Source: Mimachlamys varia (lineage: Eukaryota > Mollusca > Bivalvia > Pectinida > Pectinidae). Taken from it: a DNA stretch of 64,000 nt. This document shows, one piece after another, positions 21,747 to 35,000 of the stretch; the first letter of the stretch is position 1, and each line of letters opens with the position of its first letter. Position numbers and translations under genes: made by a program. Location of the stretch: the NCBI GenBank assembly GCA_947623455.1, contig OX392528.1, positions 53,152,322 to 53,216,321 of the forward strand, given 5' to 3'. Under the pieces are notes generated by a model. It saw only the letters and a program-made list of their open reading frames with translations. It was not told where the DNA came from and did no database searches.

Positions 21747-22079
21747 CCTAAATATAATATTGTATGATGTGTCATTCATCAATACCCGAGCATCAACTTT
21801 AAGATTTAATGTAACAAAGAGACCGCGGCCGTAGCACCATAATACTTGTCCAGCAACATTCTAAGATGAAAGACTTTCAGGCTTATTCAGTGAATGACCA
21901 TGACCCACTTTTAAGATCAAATCAAATTTCTAAATTCATTAAAAGACTTCTCAAATCATGACAAACCTTGACTGATGGGACTTGGTCAGTAGTATATTGT
22001 AAGCAGAAATGAAGGGTTATTCACTTGTTTAAATGAATGACACTAACCCAGTATTACCATCATTATCAAATTTTACAAA

Positions 22080-22460
22080 ACTCCCTTCTTGTATTAGGAG
22101 AGGAAAAATGCACATCCAGCATACGGGTTCAAACCAAGGACCTTCCAAACTCTATAGACTGACGCTCTGTCATAACCAGTTAAGGTATCTGGTCACCGAT
22201 TATCGACCCAGTCAAGTTCCACTACATTTCCTCCCTCCTTTGTCTAAGTCCTTGCCCCGTAAGATGCATTTATTTTAAATCCAGGTTCAGGTATCCCCTA
22301 CCCAGCATACACCAAATACTTGAAACAGAGGTTGGTCACAGGCATCCCTGGACCAGGAAAGGAAAAGGGCACAGCCAGACCAGGATTTGAACCCGGACCC
22401 TTCTGGTTGCAAACAATTGATCCAGTGAAATTCTGCTGCATTCCGAAGAACCTATTGCTA
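22080..22460 (-). mobile_element. Two tRNA-derived SINE-like segments
   Basis: On the minus strand, GGTTCAAATCC (near 22385) and GGTTTGAACCC (near 22130) are B-box matches preceded by tRNA-like sequence. Boundaries are unclear. Confidence 0.5.
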
Positions 22461-22574
22461 TGATGATAATTCTTGGCAAGTAGCATGCTTGGATAATAAT
22501 TATAATGACTTGCAAAATCGGAAAACGCATATATATATTTCTGACTTGTTTGAAACATATGAAGATTGCTGATA

Positions 22575-22880
22575 TACCGTAAAAACTCGTGTAATCTGCG
22601 CACGTCTTTAAGGGAAATTAAAATAAAAAAGTTGTGTGTGTGTAAATTACAATGATATAGATATGTGTCAAGTTTATTTTCAGTGAAAGATCGAGTAATC
22701 TAAAGGACGCAGCAATGTTGGAAAGTCGGAATTGTTTCCCTTTGTAACACAAAATCCAGACAACGCAAACAGATTCATTTAAATAAATTAATAATGTATT
22801 TGTGTTGTTATTTATGAATTACATAATTGATGAATTGGGGTGATTTTTAGGGTGCGTAGATTACACGAGTTTTTACGGTA
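22575..22880. mobile_element. TA-flanked MITE (TACCGTAAAAACTCGTGTAA)
   Basis: The left end TACCGTAAAAACTCGTGTAA is the exact inverse of the right end TTACACGAGTTTTTACGGTA. About 306 bp, non-coding. Confidence 0.9.
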
Positions 22881-23521
22881 ATTCATATCCATGTATGTGA
22901 ATTGGGCTGTCAAGCCTAGCCCTCATATTGACAAAAACAAATTCATTTCATTGCTACAACCAAAATACAACAAGTTAAAACTTCTTTATTCACATAATTT
23001 TTTTATTCATTGACATGATCTGTTTAAAATATCATATATATATATCTTATTATAATAAAGTGTTGTACATTAGACATAAAATTTCTTTTAAAGGATACCT
23101 GTCACACATACAGCACGGAAGTTTTCATATATACATACTATATCTCCTCATAGAGTCGTTTTTCCCCAGTGTGATATGACTTTGTGATGAAATATGTTAA
23201 AATCCATCGGAGCGTATCTTTCCCAACAGCATTAATTAGGTTAACCCAAGGACACTTCTCATGAGCAGTAAAGTCAATACAACAACCTTGAGTCATTGCC
23301 CTCTACCTGTTATTCATTGCGACCTGAACAGAATTGTTTGTTTCTGTAAGGTCAAACCTTACAGTGATTTAGATGCTGTTTACAGGCGAGCCTTAATAAC
23401 AAAACATTGCAAAACCTTCACTAAACTTAAGCAGGTCTGCCAGGATTTATACCAAAAATGGTTCATATGAAATCAAACACATTAATGTAAACTTTTTTTG
23501 ATTATCTATGTGAAAATTGCA

Positions 23522-24905
23522 TGACTCGCAGGATTATCTACTGGTAAAGAAGGTGACTCGCAGGGTTATCCACTGGTAAAGAAGGTGACTCGCAGGATTA
23601 TCTACTGGTAAAGAAGGTGACTCGCAGGATTATCTACTGGTAAAGAAGGTGACTCGCAGGATTATCTACTAGTAAAGAAGGTGACTCACAGGATTATCTG
23701 CTGGTAAAGAAGGTGACTCGCAGGATTATCTATTGGTAAAGAAGGTGACTCGCAGGATTATCTACTGGTAAAGAAGGTGACTCGCAGGATTATCCACTAG
23801 TAAAGAAGGTGACTCACAGGATTATCTGCTGGTAAAGAAGGTGACTCACAGGATTATCTACTGGTAAAGAAGGTGACTCGCAGGATTATCTACTGGTAAA
23901 GAAGGTGACTCGCAGGATTATCTACTTGTAAAGAAGGTGACTCACAGGATTATCTGCTGGTAAAGAAAGTGACTCGCAGGATTATCTACTTGTAAAGAAG
24001 GTGACTCACAGGATTATCTGCTGGTAAAGAAGGTGACTCACAGGATTATCTGCTGGTAAAGAAGGTGACTCACAGGATTATCTACTAGTAAAGAAGGTGA
24101 CTCGCAGGATTATCTACTGGTAAAGAAGGTGACTCGCAGGATTATCTGCTGGTAAAGAAGGTGACTCGCAGGATTATCCACTGGTAAAGAAGGTGACTCG
24201 CAGGACTAAATCTACTGGTAAAGAAGGTGACTCGCAGGATTATCTGCTGGTAAAGAAGGTGACTCGCAGGATTATCTATTGGTAAAGAAGGTGACTCGCA
24301 GGATTATCTACTGGTAAAGAAGGTGACTCGCAGGATTATCCACTAGTAAAGAAGGTGACTCACAGGATTATCTGCTGGTAAAGAAGGTGACTCACAGGAT
24401 TATCTACTGGTAAAGAAGGTGACTCGCAGGATTATCTACTGGTAAAGAAGGTGACTCGCAGGATTATCTACTTGTAAAGAAGGTGACTCACAGGATTATC
24501 TACTGGTAAAGAAGGTGACTCGCAGGATTATCTGCTGGTAAAGAAGGTGACTCAAGGATTATCTACTGGTAAAGAAGGTGACTCACATGATTATCTGCTG
24601 GTAAAGAAAGTGACTCACATGATTATCTACTTATAAAGAAGGTGACTCACAGGATTATCTGCTGGTAAAGAAGGTGACTCGCAGGATTATCTACTGGTAA
24701 AGAAGGTGACTCGCAGGATTATCTACTGGTAAAGAAGGTGACTCGCAGGACTAAATCTACTGGTAAAGAAGGTGACTCGCAGGATTATCTACTGGTAAAG
24801 AAGGTGACTCGCAGGATTATCTATTGGTAAAGAAGGTGACTCGCAGGATTATCTACTGGTAAAAAAGGTGACTCACAGGATTATCTGCTGGTAAAGAAGG
24901 TGACT
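23522..24905 (+). repeat. Minisatellite, 32-bp unit, about 43 copies
   Basis: Unit GTGACTCGCAGGATTATCTA plus CTGGTAAAGAAG, with variable positions (cGc/cAc, tCTact/tCTgct/CCAct). Copies are contiguous and there are no unique spacers. Variant blocks recur in the same order, pointing to multi-unit duplications. 24906-25010 is a decayed tail. Confidence 0.95.
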
Positions 24906-25813
24906 CCAGATTATCTATAGTACTTTTAAATTAAGTGACTAGCAGGATTATCTCTAGATCTTTGTAAAGATTGCCACTCGCATGTTCATTGACTGAGAAG
25001 GAAAGCGACTGGATTATAATTAGGCTAACTGTAGAATACTTAAGTTCTTTTTATCACATTTCTTTCCATTAATAAGACTAGTTTGGGAGGAAGCAAGCAA
25101 AAAAAAAAAAAAAAACATGAGATGACAAAATAATAGTTATACCTTATGCTTATTTATATATATATTAGAACCCAAATCATACCATCCATGATGACATGAT
25201 GAGTAAACATTTCATTTTTGTAAAACTAGTCTTAACTAAATCACAGATACATCATTATGGAGGAAACACCTTTGTAAATTAAGTCTATAAAAACAGTACC
25301 ATAAAATTGACATAATACATAGAGAAAAAAGTCTCATTCTATCAGGATCCATGTGAAGAAGATTGGAAACTTGATTGACTAGATTCTAATGTGGAGACAT
25401 CATTGACAGTCCTAAAACTCCACATGGAGTAAAGGGATTTTTTTTCATATTTTCAAACTGATAAATTAGGTTTAAAATCAATTACAACATGATAGATCAG
25501 AAATATGATGAATGAATCAAAAGATTTTTTCCGTTTAAAAAAAAAACAAAAAAAAGTTACATATTGCAAGCTTTGAATTAAATTGTCAATATACATTGAA
25601 ACTGCCATGAAAATAACTAAAATTATATGAACAATCCCATATTTTCAATGTTTTTTTTTTAAATTTTATTATACCGTTATAAAACATGAGTAAAAAATTA
25701 TCTACCTTCGGTATTTGTGTTACTATGTTATTTATGTTGGAAAGTAAAATAATATTTCTTTAATTGTAAAATAAAGTCATGGCTATATTGTCTATAATAT
25801 TATAAGACTCTTT

Positions 25814-25951
25814 CATGACCTGGGATGTAAGATAGGGAAATTCCACCCGAGGGGTTTTCTAATTTCATAAAACCTGAGACTTTGCTGAGGGTTTTACCAA
25901 ATTTGAAAAGCCTGAGGGTGGAATTTCCCTATCTTACACCTTTGGTCATGA
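25814..25951. mobile_element. Foldback element with near-perfect arms
   Basis: GTAAGATAGGGAAATTCCAC and the inverse GTGGAATTTCCCTATCTTAC face each other across a 60-bp centre, with TCATGACC / GGTCATGA outside. Would form a strong hairpin. Confidence 0.8.
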
Positions 25952-26637
25952 AAAAGTATTTTTCTTTCATATCAACTACCCAAATAAGCTCAAAAATCAT
26001 GAAAACACGTTTTGACTGGCTACCATTTTGAAAATTTCAACTTTATCCTGGAGCTTTTTGAAGAAAAACGAATTAGACAGTGAGATTAAGCATACCCTAT
26101 ATTTGCAAACAATGTTTGCGCAGAAAAATTAATCTCGCCTTTCTGGTGTTTAAGGTTATATTTTTGTGAAAGGTTTTAATTTCATCGTTTTCTCTTCCTG
26201 GCATCAGAGTTTACTGTATTCATGACGTCACGTCATTGTTGAGCCATTGTTACGTCACGTCGCGTGATATGCTATGTAACATAGATTTTTCTTACATAGT
26301 TTTCTTACATGGGCAAACTCTATCCAACATGGTCAGATATGAGAGAAACATGATATCAACAGTATCCAGGATGGAAAACATTATGAAGAATCTAGGAGCA
26401 AGGAGCATTTTAAATTTTGAAAGCACCTTAAATTATTATATCACAATTATTTTTTTTAAATTATACATTAAAAACAAAATATTGTAAATTGATGACAAAA
26501 AATTCATTTCGGGACAAGCTGCCGGATAAATATTGCTGAAGATTTCTCACACCACCACCACCAAACAAAAACATATGTATATATATACAACAACAAATGA
26601 TTTCATATGTCCATATTATTGACTACAGATGTTTAAC

Positions 26638-26728
26638 TCACTCATCCCTTGATGTCACATTTGAACTCTTCCAAATCAAAGAATGGAATAGTTCATTATG
26701 AAAGTTCTGGGATGAATGAGTAAACCAA
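26638..26728 (-). repeat. Short dispersed element, copy 2
   Basis: The inverse reads ACTCATTCATCCCAGAACTT and TTTGGAAGAGTTCAAATGTG, matching the copy at 20222-20345. Confidence 0.6.
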
Positions 26729-26747
26729 AATTACTTTTGACGTGACA

Positions 26748-27121
26748 TGACAACTCAGTTTTCACATCCTTGATATCCAGGGGTTACGATCACCTCCGCT
26801 CTCTTCACACCTGGGATATGTGTAGGTCATGGCAAAACTGAAGGCACACTCCGGTAAAAAAACCTGACCAATCGCTAGGCTGCATGCCTGTTTTTTGAAG
26901 CTTACCAAGGAGCCTCAACCAGATACTTCAAAGCCTGTAAATTTTTACTGTGATGTGACCATGAGATTCTTTTGATGTACATCAAAGGCTCAAATAAGTC
27001 TTCTTGTCTCATCAACAAGGTGGCGCACACAGAGCCTTCAGTTTTGCCATGACTTATTTCAGGAGTGTAGAGAGCGTAGGTGATCGTAACCCATGGATAT
27101 TGAGGATGCAGTTTTCAATGC
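26748..27121. mobile_element. Inverted-repeat element with about 95-bp arms
   Basis: The left arm includes GGGGTTACGATCACCTCCGC and CATGGCAAAACTGAAGGC; the right arm has GCCTTCAGTTTTGCCATGAC and GTAGGTGATCGTAACCC. Non-coding centre of about 185 bp. Confidence 0.85.
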
Positions 27122-27660
27122 CAATGTAGAAATATAGTATTCTGCCAAAAACATTTATCGATGTTTTGAAAAATAAAAAATGCCATGTATCAAAGCATTC
27201 CTGAGGATTTTACACATGTTTATTATTTGGATATTTTGAGAATAGCTTAGCTGCAGCAATTTTTCAAAAAATTAAATCACCCATCTTAAAAAATAAACCA
27301 AGCAATTTTACAAACACTTGGTAGATATTGAATTCCATCAAGATCTTATAACTGGATCTTTCTTAACGAAACTATTCCTCTATCTGCAGTATGATCAGTT
27401 ATGGAGTTGTTGCACATGTACAATACCCAGAATATACATGTGACTTGAACAAAATTAGATACATCAATTAGACTGAAATTTCTATTGACAAAACAATTCA
27501 ACTTTTATCTTTATTTGATAAGGAGGCGTTGGATTTTATTTTATAAATTCTTTAGAAAGACGAAAAGTTGAAAAAATCTAGTAGATTCATACACTCAGCA
27601 GATTGTCCGAGTTCAAATTAAAAAGAAAATATTTTGATTTGAATGGCATCGACATAGTAT

Positions 27661-27831
27661 TACAGTATAACCTGTCTAAACCGGAAATCACCAAGATCAA
27701 AATATTCTGGCTGGTTTAAACAGGTCTCCAGTTTATAGAGGTAGCTAGGATATGATTTAAGAGGGAAATGCTAGGGGGAATTGACAGGGTGTTGGATTAG
27801 ACAGGGGCCAGTTTTGACAGGTTATACTGTA
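27661..27831. mobile_element. TA-flanked pogo-like MITE
   Basis: The ends TACAGTATAACCTGTCTAAA and TTTTGACAGGTTATACTGTA are inverse. 171 bp. A decayed relative is at 43629-43774. Confidence 0.85.
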
Positions 27832-27976
27832 ACATATTTGCAGACTAAACTCACAACACATACATGTAAATTATTTGAATTTCATGAAAGAAAAAAATTT
27901 CAAATGTCTGTCAAGCTAATACATATCAAGTTGATTTCCCGGCATTTCAAGGGGAGGGGACTGATGGGGCCAATCT

Positions 27977-28210
27977 TACAGTACCATCACTAATTTTGTG
28001 GGGTTTAATTTTCGTTAATTTTGTGGGTTATCTTCAACCACAAATTCATAAGTCCACAAGTAATTACAAGTTTGACATGAATAAATTATCTGTTTGATTA
28101 CCCACTCGTATCCAGGAATTTAAAGTAAAATGTACCCACAAAATGGTGTTTTGTCGAGGAAACCACAAAATTTTGGCCCCACAAAAATATCTAATTTCAC
28201 AGTTACTGTA
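27977..28210. mobile_element. TA-flanked MITE with TTTTGTGGGG termini
   Basis: TACAGTACCATCACTAATTT and, inverted, TACAGTAACTGTGAAATTAG at the ends, with subterminal TTTTGTGGGG inverse to CCCCACAAAA. Confidence 0.75.
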
Positions 28211-28922
28211 TTATAGCTCTAGGAGTCTACAAACATTATAAAACACTGTCTGTTTTTTATGAAAAATGAACTTTTTTAGTATTGTTAAATGATATAAATC
28301 TGCATTTAAACAAAAATTATAATATAAGCACTATAACAGCAATAACTATCTATCACTTAAAAACAAAATACATTAAAACAATAAAAAATAATAGTGTGGA
28401 ATGTATTCAAGGAATTTAATATATAACAGAAAAACCCTAATAAATTCAAACGAAATTCCTCTTGTTTGAAACCTACCCTGTAGAACACTTATTATTTTGT
28501 AAATTAATCCATTTTTAAAGCTATATGTATTATGCATTCTTTTTCATTGTCTGAATACTCAGGAGTTGAAAATCATGTTAAACAAAAAGCCACAAGATAA
28601 GTATGCTATGATTATTTACCTTCAGAATTCATCAAACATTTTGGATGGTTACCAAAAAAAAAAAAAATTTTAAATGACTGATCCTAGCCTGAAAATTAAG
28701 ATATGCATCATTCATCAAAATCACAACATTGTGTAGTTCGAAATATTGATAAGATGGAACGAGAATATAGCACATCTCATTGTGTAGTTTAAAAATATCA
28801 GAACCATTATATTATCAAATTATAAGAAAACAATTCAACTGCATAATATATAATTTCTTGTGAAATAGTTCTTTCGAACATTTGCAAATCATGTTTTTTT
28901 TTTTTATAAAACTTATACAAGA

Positions 28923-29093
28923 TCATAACTCTTCATGTTTTTCATGTTGTGGTGTATCATGACCTTCCATGACCTTGTCCTGATCCTCAGTGACCTTGAC
29001 CTGATCAGATCCCTCCTCATCATGCATTTTCCTCCTCCCTCCAGAGTGGTGATATAGTCTGGATTTTTTCAAGGCCAATAACTCATGACGCAC
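28923..29093 (-). CDS. TXNDC16: TXNDC16 coding exon 20, with HEEL C-terminus
   Basis: Residues 846-901: VRHELLALKKSRLYHHSGGR, then an acidic tail with the near-repeat DQVKVTED / DQDKVMEG, ending KHEEL and TGA. HEEL is a KDEL-type ER retrieval signal variant. Confidence 0.93.
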   Translation of the reverse strand: MRHELLALKKSRLYHHSGGRRKMHDEEGSDQVKVTEDQDKVMEGHDTPQHEKHEEL

Positions 29094-32000
29094 CTAAAAA
29101 ATTGAAAATTACATTTTGTATAGAAATAGAACAACAGTTGCAATGATCATAATCACACATGGCATTTCGTTATGCACGACGGAGCAAGCACACATATAAT
29201 TCTAAACTGGAAGGCAGTTGAATTTCAAGTTATTTATTCGAGGTCTGTATTGACAACTGAAAGCGTAGATGTGATTTTATAAATTTTAGATGACTAGAAA
29301 AAATATTTTTTCCAAGAGAGCGAGATTTGAATTCTATACCTGATCCTCTTCATAAGCATTCCTTAACCTTATGGACGACAGGTCATCTTTACCGTCTTCT
29401 GATCTCTTCACCTCGTTACCATCTTCATCAAAACCTACACAATATATAATATACACAACATCATAATATACTAAAGCAATTTGGACAATTGTGTTTCATT
29501 TTGAAGTTTAAAGTTTAAAGTCTGTGGTGTGCAAATTGTATGGATTGATATAGTTTCATAGTTTTTGTACAATAAAAATAAAGTGAGCATGCAGGTCTTC
29601 ACATAGATATACACACCAACCAAAAAAAGTGGTCAAGAGTGATCTTCGACTCTTTAACCTTGACCTATCACCACCAAAATCTAATCTAGTGTAGACACTG
29701 ATAGTGTGATGCTATGGTGTGAAACGAACCAAATCTGACTCCTGAGTTTTTATGGGGTGCACATACGCACAGGCAGATGCACAGACACAGGCACAGACAA
29801 AGTGATTACAATATTCCCTCTAACCTAAAAGGGGTGAATAAAAAGATATCAAATTGTAGGATCTGCCATCTTGGGTCGACACAATTATCTCTGGATTCAC
29901 TTGTTCATACACAGAGTATTTTTTGAAAGTAAAAAACTTGTTAAAATGTTTAAAAATTCAGCAAATGGCACACAATGGCAATAAAATGATTACTTCCTCT
30001 GAATTTTAAGACATCTTTCCTGTGCATATCTCATCAGTGTTATTTTATATTTACAAAAAAAAACAAAAAAAAAACAAGCATTAAACAATTCAGATAAAGG
30101 GACATAACCCACCTATACCATATTCCTCAGCGGCTACCACATCCTCTGGCACATCGCTGGCTTTTTGTTTGTTTATCCGCTCCCAGTCCATCATGGCGAG
30201 GAAATTGTAGCCTTCTTTCAATGGCTTCCATTCCCCTTCAGGAAGTAAAGCTGTAATTCATAACACCAGTTATGGTTATCGAAACATTTGTACCAGTGAA
30301 ACGTACCTAAGTTTTTTGGATGAAAAAAAGAGTTCATATCTTTAAATTGTGAAAAATTACACATAACATGTGTTTACAGGCAGCATCTTCTGTGAAATTA
30401 ACAATACTGAGAAATCACGGATGGTGACTTAATTAAAGACATCATTGGACTTTGTCCACTGTTATCATTTTCGTCATGTGCGATGACATACACTGTATGT
30501 TTATCAGGCCCTGGTGATATGTTCCTTCAATTCAGAAAACATGTCTTTATTGAAAATAATGATGATTAGAATATCATGGTACAAAATTTTACCCTTTGAA
30601 AGTTGACATATTAGACTGAACTTTTCATTAAATGGCTGGCTAGTTAGAAAGACTGCAACTCTACCTAGAAGGACTTGCTATAAGAAGAGATTGCAATCTT
30701 AAACTAAAGGAACTTGCTATAAAACAAGAATGGCTGCAATATTTTACCTAAAAGAACGTGCTAACACAACACTGTAATTTCACCTAGAAGTGCTTGCTAA
30801 AGAGAAAATTGGAATTTTACAGACTGCAGATCAAATAGAACATTTCTTCTAGAAGGTTTGACTTACTATTAGGACTAAGCTTTGCCCTCAATGACCCCTG
30901 TAGCCAGTCAATCAGCTCGTCAGATCCAAAGGTTGACAGGTCATAGTTAAATACCTCACCCTGAAAGGTCAAGGTCAAACCTGTGTTTGTTACAAATTTA
31001 AAACCAGTATATTGATTATGCATGCATCTCAATTATTTCATCATAATTCATAGATAATATAATCAAAGGAAAATTAAAAATGATCTATTACCGGTAATAA
31101 TGATAATAAATGCTCAACTTTCCCAAAATATAAATACATGTATTTGAAAATAATTGATAAAAGAGAAAAATGCTGGAAAACAATAAATATTGTTTTTTAC
31201 TTCACAAGTGCACATGCCACTTAATAAGCATGTTTCTCCATTTGTTTTTCTGGGTAAGAGAATGGATGCGTTAATTAAAACCAGTAAAAATTCCCTTACC
31301 CAAACAGATCTGCCAGTATAACCTTCAGTCTTTTAACCAATGACACTATTCCAGAGAAATGATCCCCCCCACCACTACAGATTTCATCTGGAAACTTTTC
31401 CCTGTACATGTACATGATTTTATTATAAATGCAGCCCTTCTGTGATTTTTTCAGCACACAGTGCATCAATTTGGACAAAAACAATATTTTATTCTGTGTA
31501 TGCAAGGTGTTTTAAAACTAATTGGTAATTATTAGATTTCCCAAATGTAAAAATTGAGGTAATTATTAAAGGCAATCTTACCATATGAAGATTTACTAGG
31601 GAAACGGCAGGTGTGCTGCCCTCAGAATTATACTTCTTCAAGATTTTGGTCCCAAAGTCATCTCCTGCAGCCCTGTAACAGGTGAACAACAAGGATTAGC
31701 TGGTAACAAACCCTCACATATGTCTCAGTCCTAATTTAAAAGTTGCATAAAAGTAAATCATTGAAATTTTATGACTGTATGGTTGTTATTCCTTCTAAAA
31801 ATTGCTAAAATACGCAATACTATTAAACATATTTTCTTCGTTCACATGCCAATTTTAAATCTGAATATAAAGTTAGTCGTCAAGAAATATTTCAATAGAA
31901 AAAAAAATAATGAAAATAATTTCTGGGACTAGCAATAAAATATAAGACACTGTAAGGATTCTGGTCTCACTGTACTCTGGATATTAGAAAATGCATTAAT

Positions 32001-35000
32001 TATCTCCCATTGGCCACCTAGCACACTTCTGTTAGTTGTTAGTTGTTTCAGTCAGATAATGAACAGTATGAAGAAACCTTTTATTTGAATCCATAGCCCC
32101 ACTCAACTTTTTCACTTGGAACACTGCTTTGACACCATTTGTTAATTTCATTAAACATAGGTATGGTATGTTTTCTATTCTGGTTGATCCCCCTCCCCCC
32201 ATCTCTCTCTCTCCCACAGGTCCAAGAGTTGGAAGGACCCAGACAATTTGTTCTGATGTGATGTTACTGGTCAGTATGAGAAAGTAAGCTATTCTACCTC
32301 ATCCAACAGAAAACAAGCTCTGTGAACTGCCCAGACTTAATTATAGAGGTCAGAGTGGCCTTGACCTCCTGTGATTTATCCTCGTTGTCCAGGAAGGCGA
32401 TGACCAACGGCTTTTTCTGTCTGTACAGGTCAGGGAACATCTTTACTGTCAGTTCCGGCTGTCAATACATATGTCAATATACTGTTCTGATTTCAGTAAA
32501 AGTTTGACATCGTTTAATAATACAATAACAAATTTTGAGACTAGATAACGATATTCCATATTGACTGATTTACATACATAAAGAAATATACCTCAAGATG
32601 CTATATAATAATCTTGATTCCTTTGAAAATATGACCTTGGTGCCTTTCACAATATGACCTTGACTTCCATTGAAACCACAATTATGAGCTCTTTATTGAC
32701 TTCCCTTGGAACCACAATTATGAGCTCTTTATTGACTTCCCTTGAAACCACAATTATGAGCTCTTTATTGACTTCCCTTGGAACCACAATTATGAGCTCT
32801 TTAAAGAACTGATTTAACCTTGATCCTTATTGAACTAGAATTTCAACCCTTATAAGATACTATGACCTTCACTCCAATTAAAATTTTTGTCATTTCCAGA
32901 ATATGACTTTGACCTCAAATCATGCCCTTGACTTTTTTTTTTTAAATAACTAGTAATAACCCCTAAAACTTTTACTTTTCTTGAGACATTTCATCCTTTA
33001 TACCTTGTATTTACAGTGTTAGAAATGCATTTGGCAATTAAGGCGATTAAATTCATCCTATAGTTACCATTTTAGGAATGCGTGCATGGTCGATAAAGTC
33101 CTCCAATTTTGCCGTGTTGAAGTCGCCCATGTAGACTGTGTGGGGAGTCACATGATCTGTTCGCCTAATCACTATTACAGCTGGTAGTGTCACATCAAAT
33201 TTATCTTTAGCTCTGAAACCAAAACATTTCATACTCCTTAAATTAGCACAGAACTTACGAAGATAAGTTAGGGCTATCCCATAATTAATTGTGTGGAGGA
33301 GGTGATGGAACCTTGTTTGAATATATCATGGTCGGTGCAGTTAAAACCAGATCTGCATACTATTCCTTCATATATTAAATATCTTAATATTTGATGGGGG
33401 GGGGGGGGGGAGGTCTCTAAAAAAGTGCCTCCCACCCCTCCCACAATGTTAATTTTGGAACAGCCCTTATACAAATCAGCATCACAATAACATAGCAGCT
33501 AATGGAGAAATTAATACATTTCCATCAATTTGGCAGCTATTGAAGTTTATAGATCTCAGTCTTACGAAACAACTCATGGTGAATTTACCATCATATGTTA
33601 TTATATTGTACCACTATGTAACCCTACCGAATTAAGTTGCCATTTTTATTGCCTATGAAATGCCAACAGAAAAGCAGTTCAATTACGCCCGGTATGCTAA
33701 ATGCCTAGTGACCATCTTACGTAGAACATGTACTACATGTACTTACAAAGATGCTCCTTGGCCATTTTTGTTGATTCCAAACATAATCCTGTCTTCCATC
33801 TCTTTACCGACCTTCTTAAACACATCCATTTCTGAAAAATTAACAGATATATTTTTTACAATCATCAATGTTTTAAATTCTGGTATTAATCACAGTTTAT
33901 TGACTGATGGTAACTACTCTTATTCTGACCATCTGCATGGTTTCTAACATCTATAAGACTTGTAAAATAAACATCATCTTGTCTACCATATGGTAACTAA
34001 CCAGAAGCACATGTCTGATGAGCAAAGGACTCCAGGCGTTAAGGGCATATCTGGTCGTGACCTTAGTTAAATGAAGTACATAATTTAAATATAAAATTTT
34101 AAGTTCCATTCAACAACTGGTATAGAAGATATGGCGTAACATGCTCACTCTCCAAAAATACCACATTTTGAATTTTTCTGCCTAACAACACAATTTTGAT
34201 GCTATGCCATGGCATCTACACATTCTTGCCATACCGGTAAGATGCTTATAAAAGAATATTGGTAATAAAGTATAGATTTTTATTGTACAATTGGGTGGTT
34301 GGGTGGTGCAGTGGATAGTGCACTTGCCTTTGACCAAGTCGGCTGGGGTTAGATTCTCCGACCGGACGTGAAAAGGTATGGAGTCATCTGCCTGACTACA
34401 CATTTTCTCAATGTAATCCGGTTTCCTCCCACAATAAGACCCCTTGCACACTAAGTTTATTTTCATTTTTTAATATTTTCATCACAAGGCTGAAAATGCC
34501 CTATAATGCCCAAAACCCTTTCAACATGAACAACCCTTAAGAAAAACATAGCAGTTTTCCCTTCTCCATTAATTTCATTCCCATATTTCATGTTGTCTTA
34601 AATGTCACTTTGAGACCATTTTTGTACCTTTTTTGTGATGAGGCTCAAACAGACCTAACACCATGGAGTCACTGGCAATGTCCATACCACTGGCTAGTTT
34701 TCCTAGGAGGAAAGTTTCCATATCTGTTACACTCTCTAAGTCTGTCATGTCCGTGTGATTCAATCTGGAAAGGAAACAAAAAGAAAAATAAGCTTATTAA
34801 TAAGATTTAGCAGGGCTCTCTCTCACTTTAGTGTGAATGGGGCCGGGGCCTTCAGAATTGTGAAAATTATTGCGGTATTGACTAAAATTGTGAAAATTTA
34901 AGATATTGACAAATATAAGAAAACAACTAAAAATTTCTTCTCTTATAGATTCAAAGCAGTTTATTGTTGTTTCAGAAGTCCAAAGCCCTGTCTCTTAATG

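Larger units (their letters stand above)
19728..28922. other. Intergenic region between acylphosphatase and TXNDC16
   Basis: Two genes converge here, so both 3' UTRs lie inside, but I could not fix polyadenylation sites. I recognised no protein gene. Contents are MITEs, SINE-like sequences and a 1.4 kb minisatellite, listed separately. 19750-20220, 22890-23520, 24910-25810 and 28215-28920 show nothing beyond AT-rich sequence. Confidence 0.7.

Noticed and set aside
23261..23470. A 69-codon plus-strand frame with several cysteines
   Set aside because: No recognisable motif, no splice partners and ordinary AT-rich surroundings; the length is within chance expectation.
23522..24905. CRISPR-like array
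   Set aside because: The 32-bp units are contiguous with no unique spacers, and the window is animal DNA. It is a minisatellite.
26220..26275. Cluster of ACGTCA/ACGTCAC motifs as a promoter
   Set aside because: GACGTCACGTCA and TTACGTCACGTC are present, but no gene start lies near and they belong to an AT-rich intergenic stretch; too little to call.
31300..31401. Extra coding exon of TXNDC16 between exons 16 and 17
   Set aside because: In the phase set by exon 16 it has a TGA after five codons, and human TXNDC16 continues directly from exon 16 to exon 17. Kept only as a possible poison exon.
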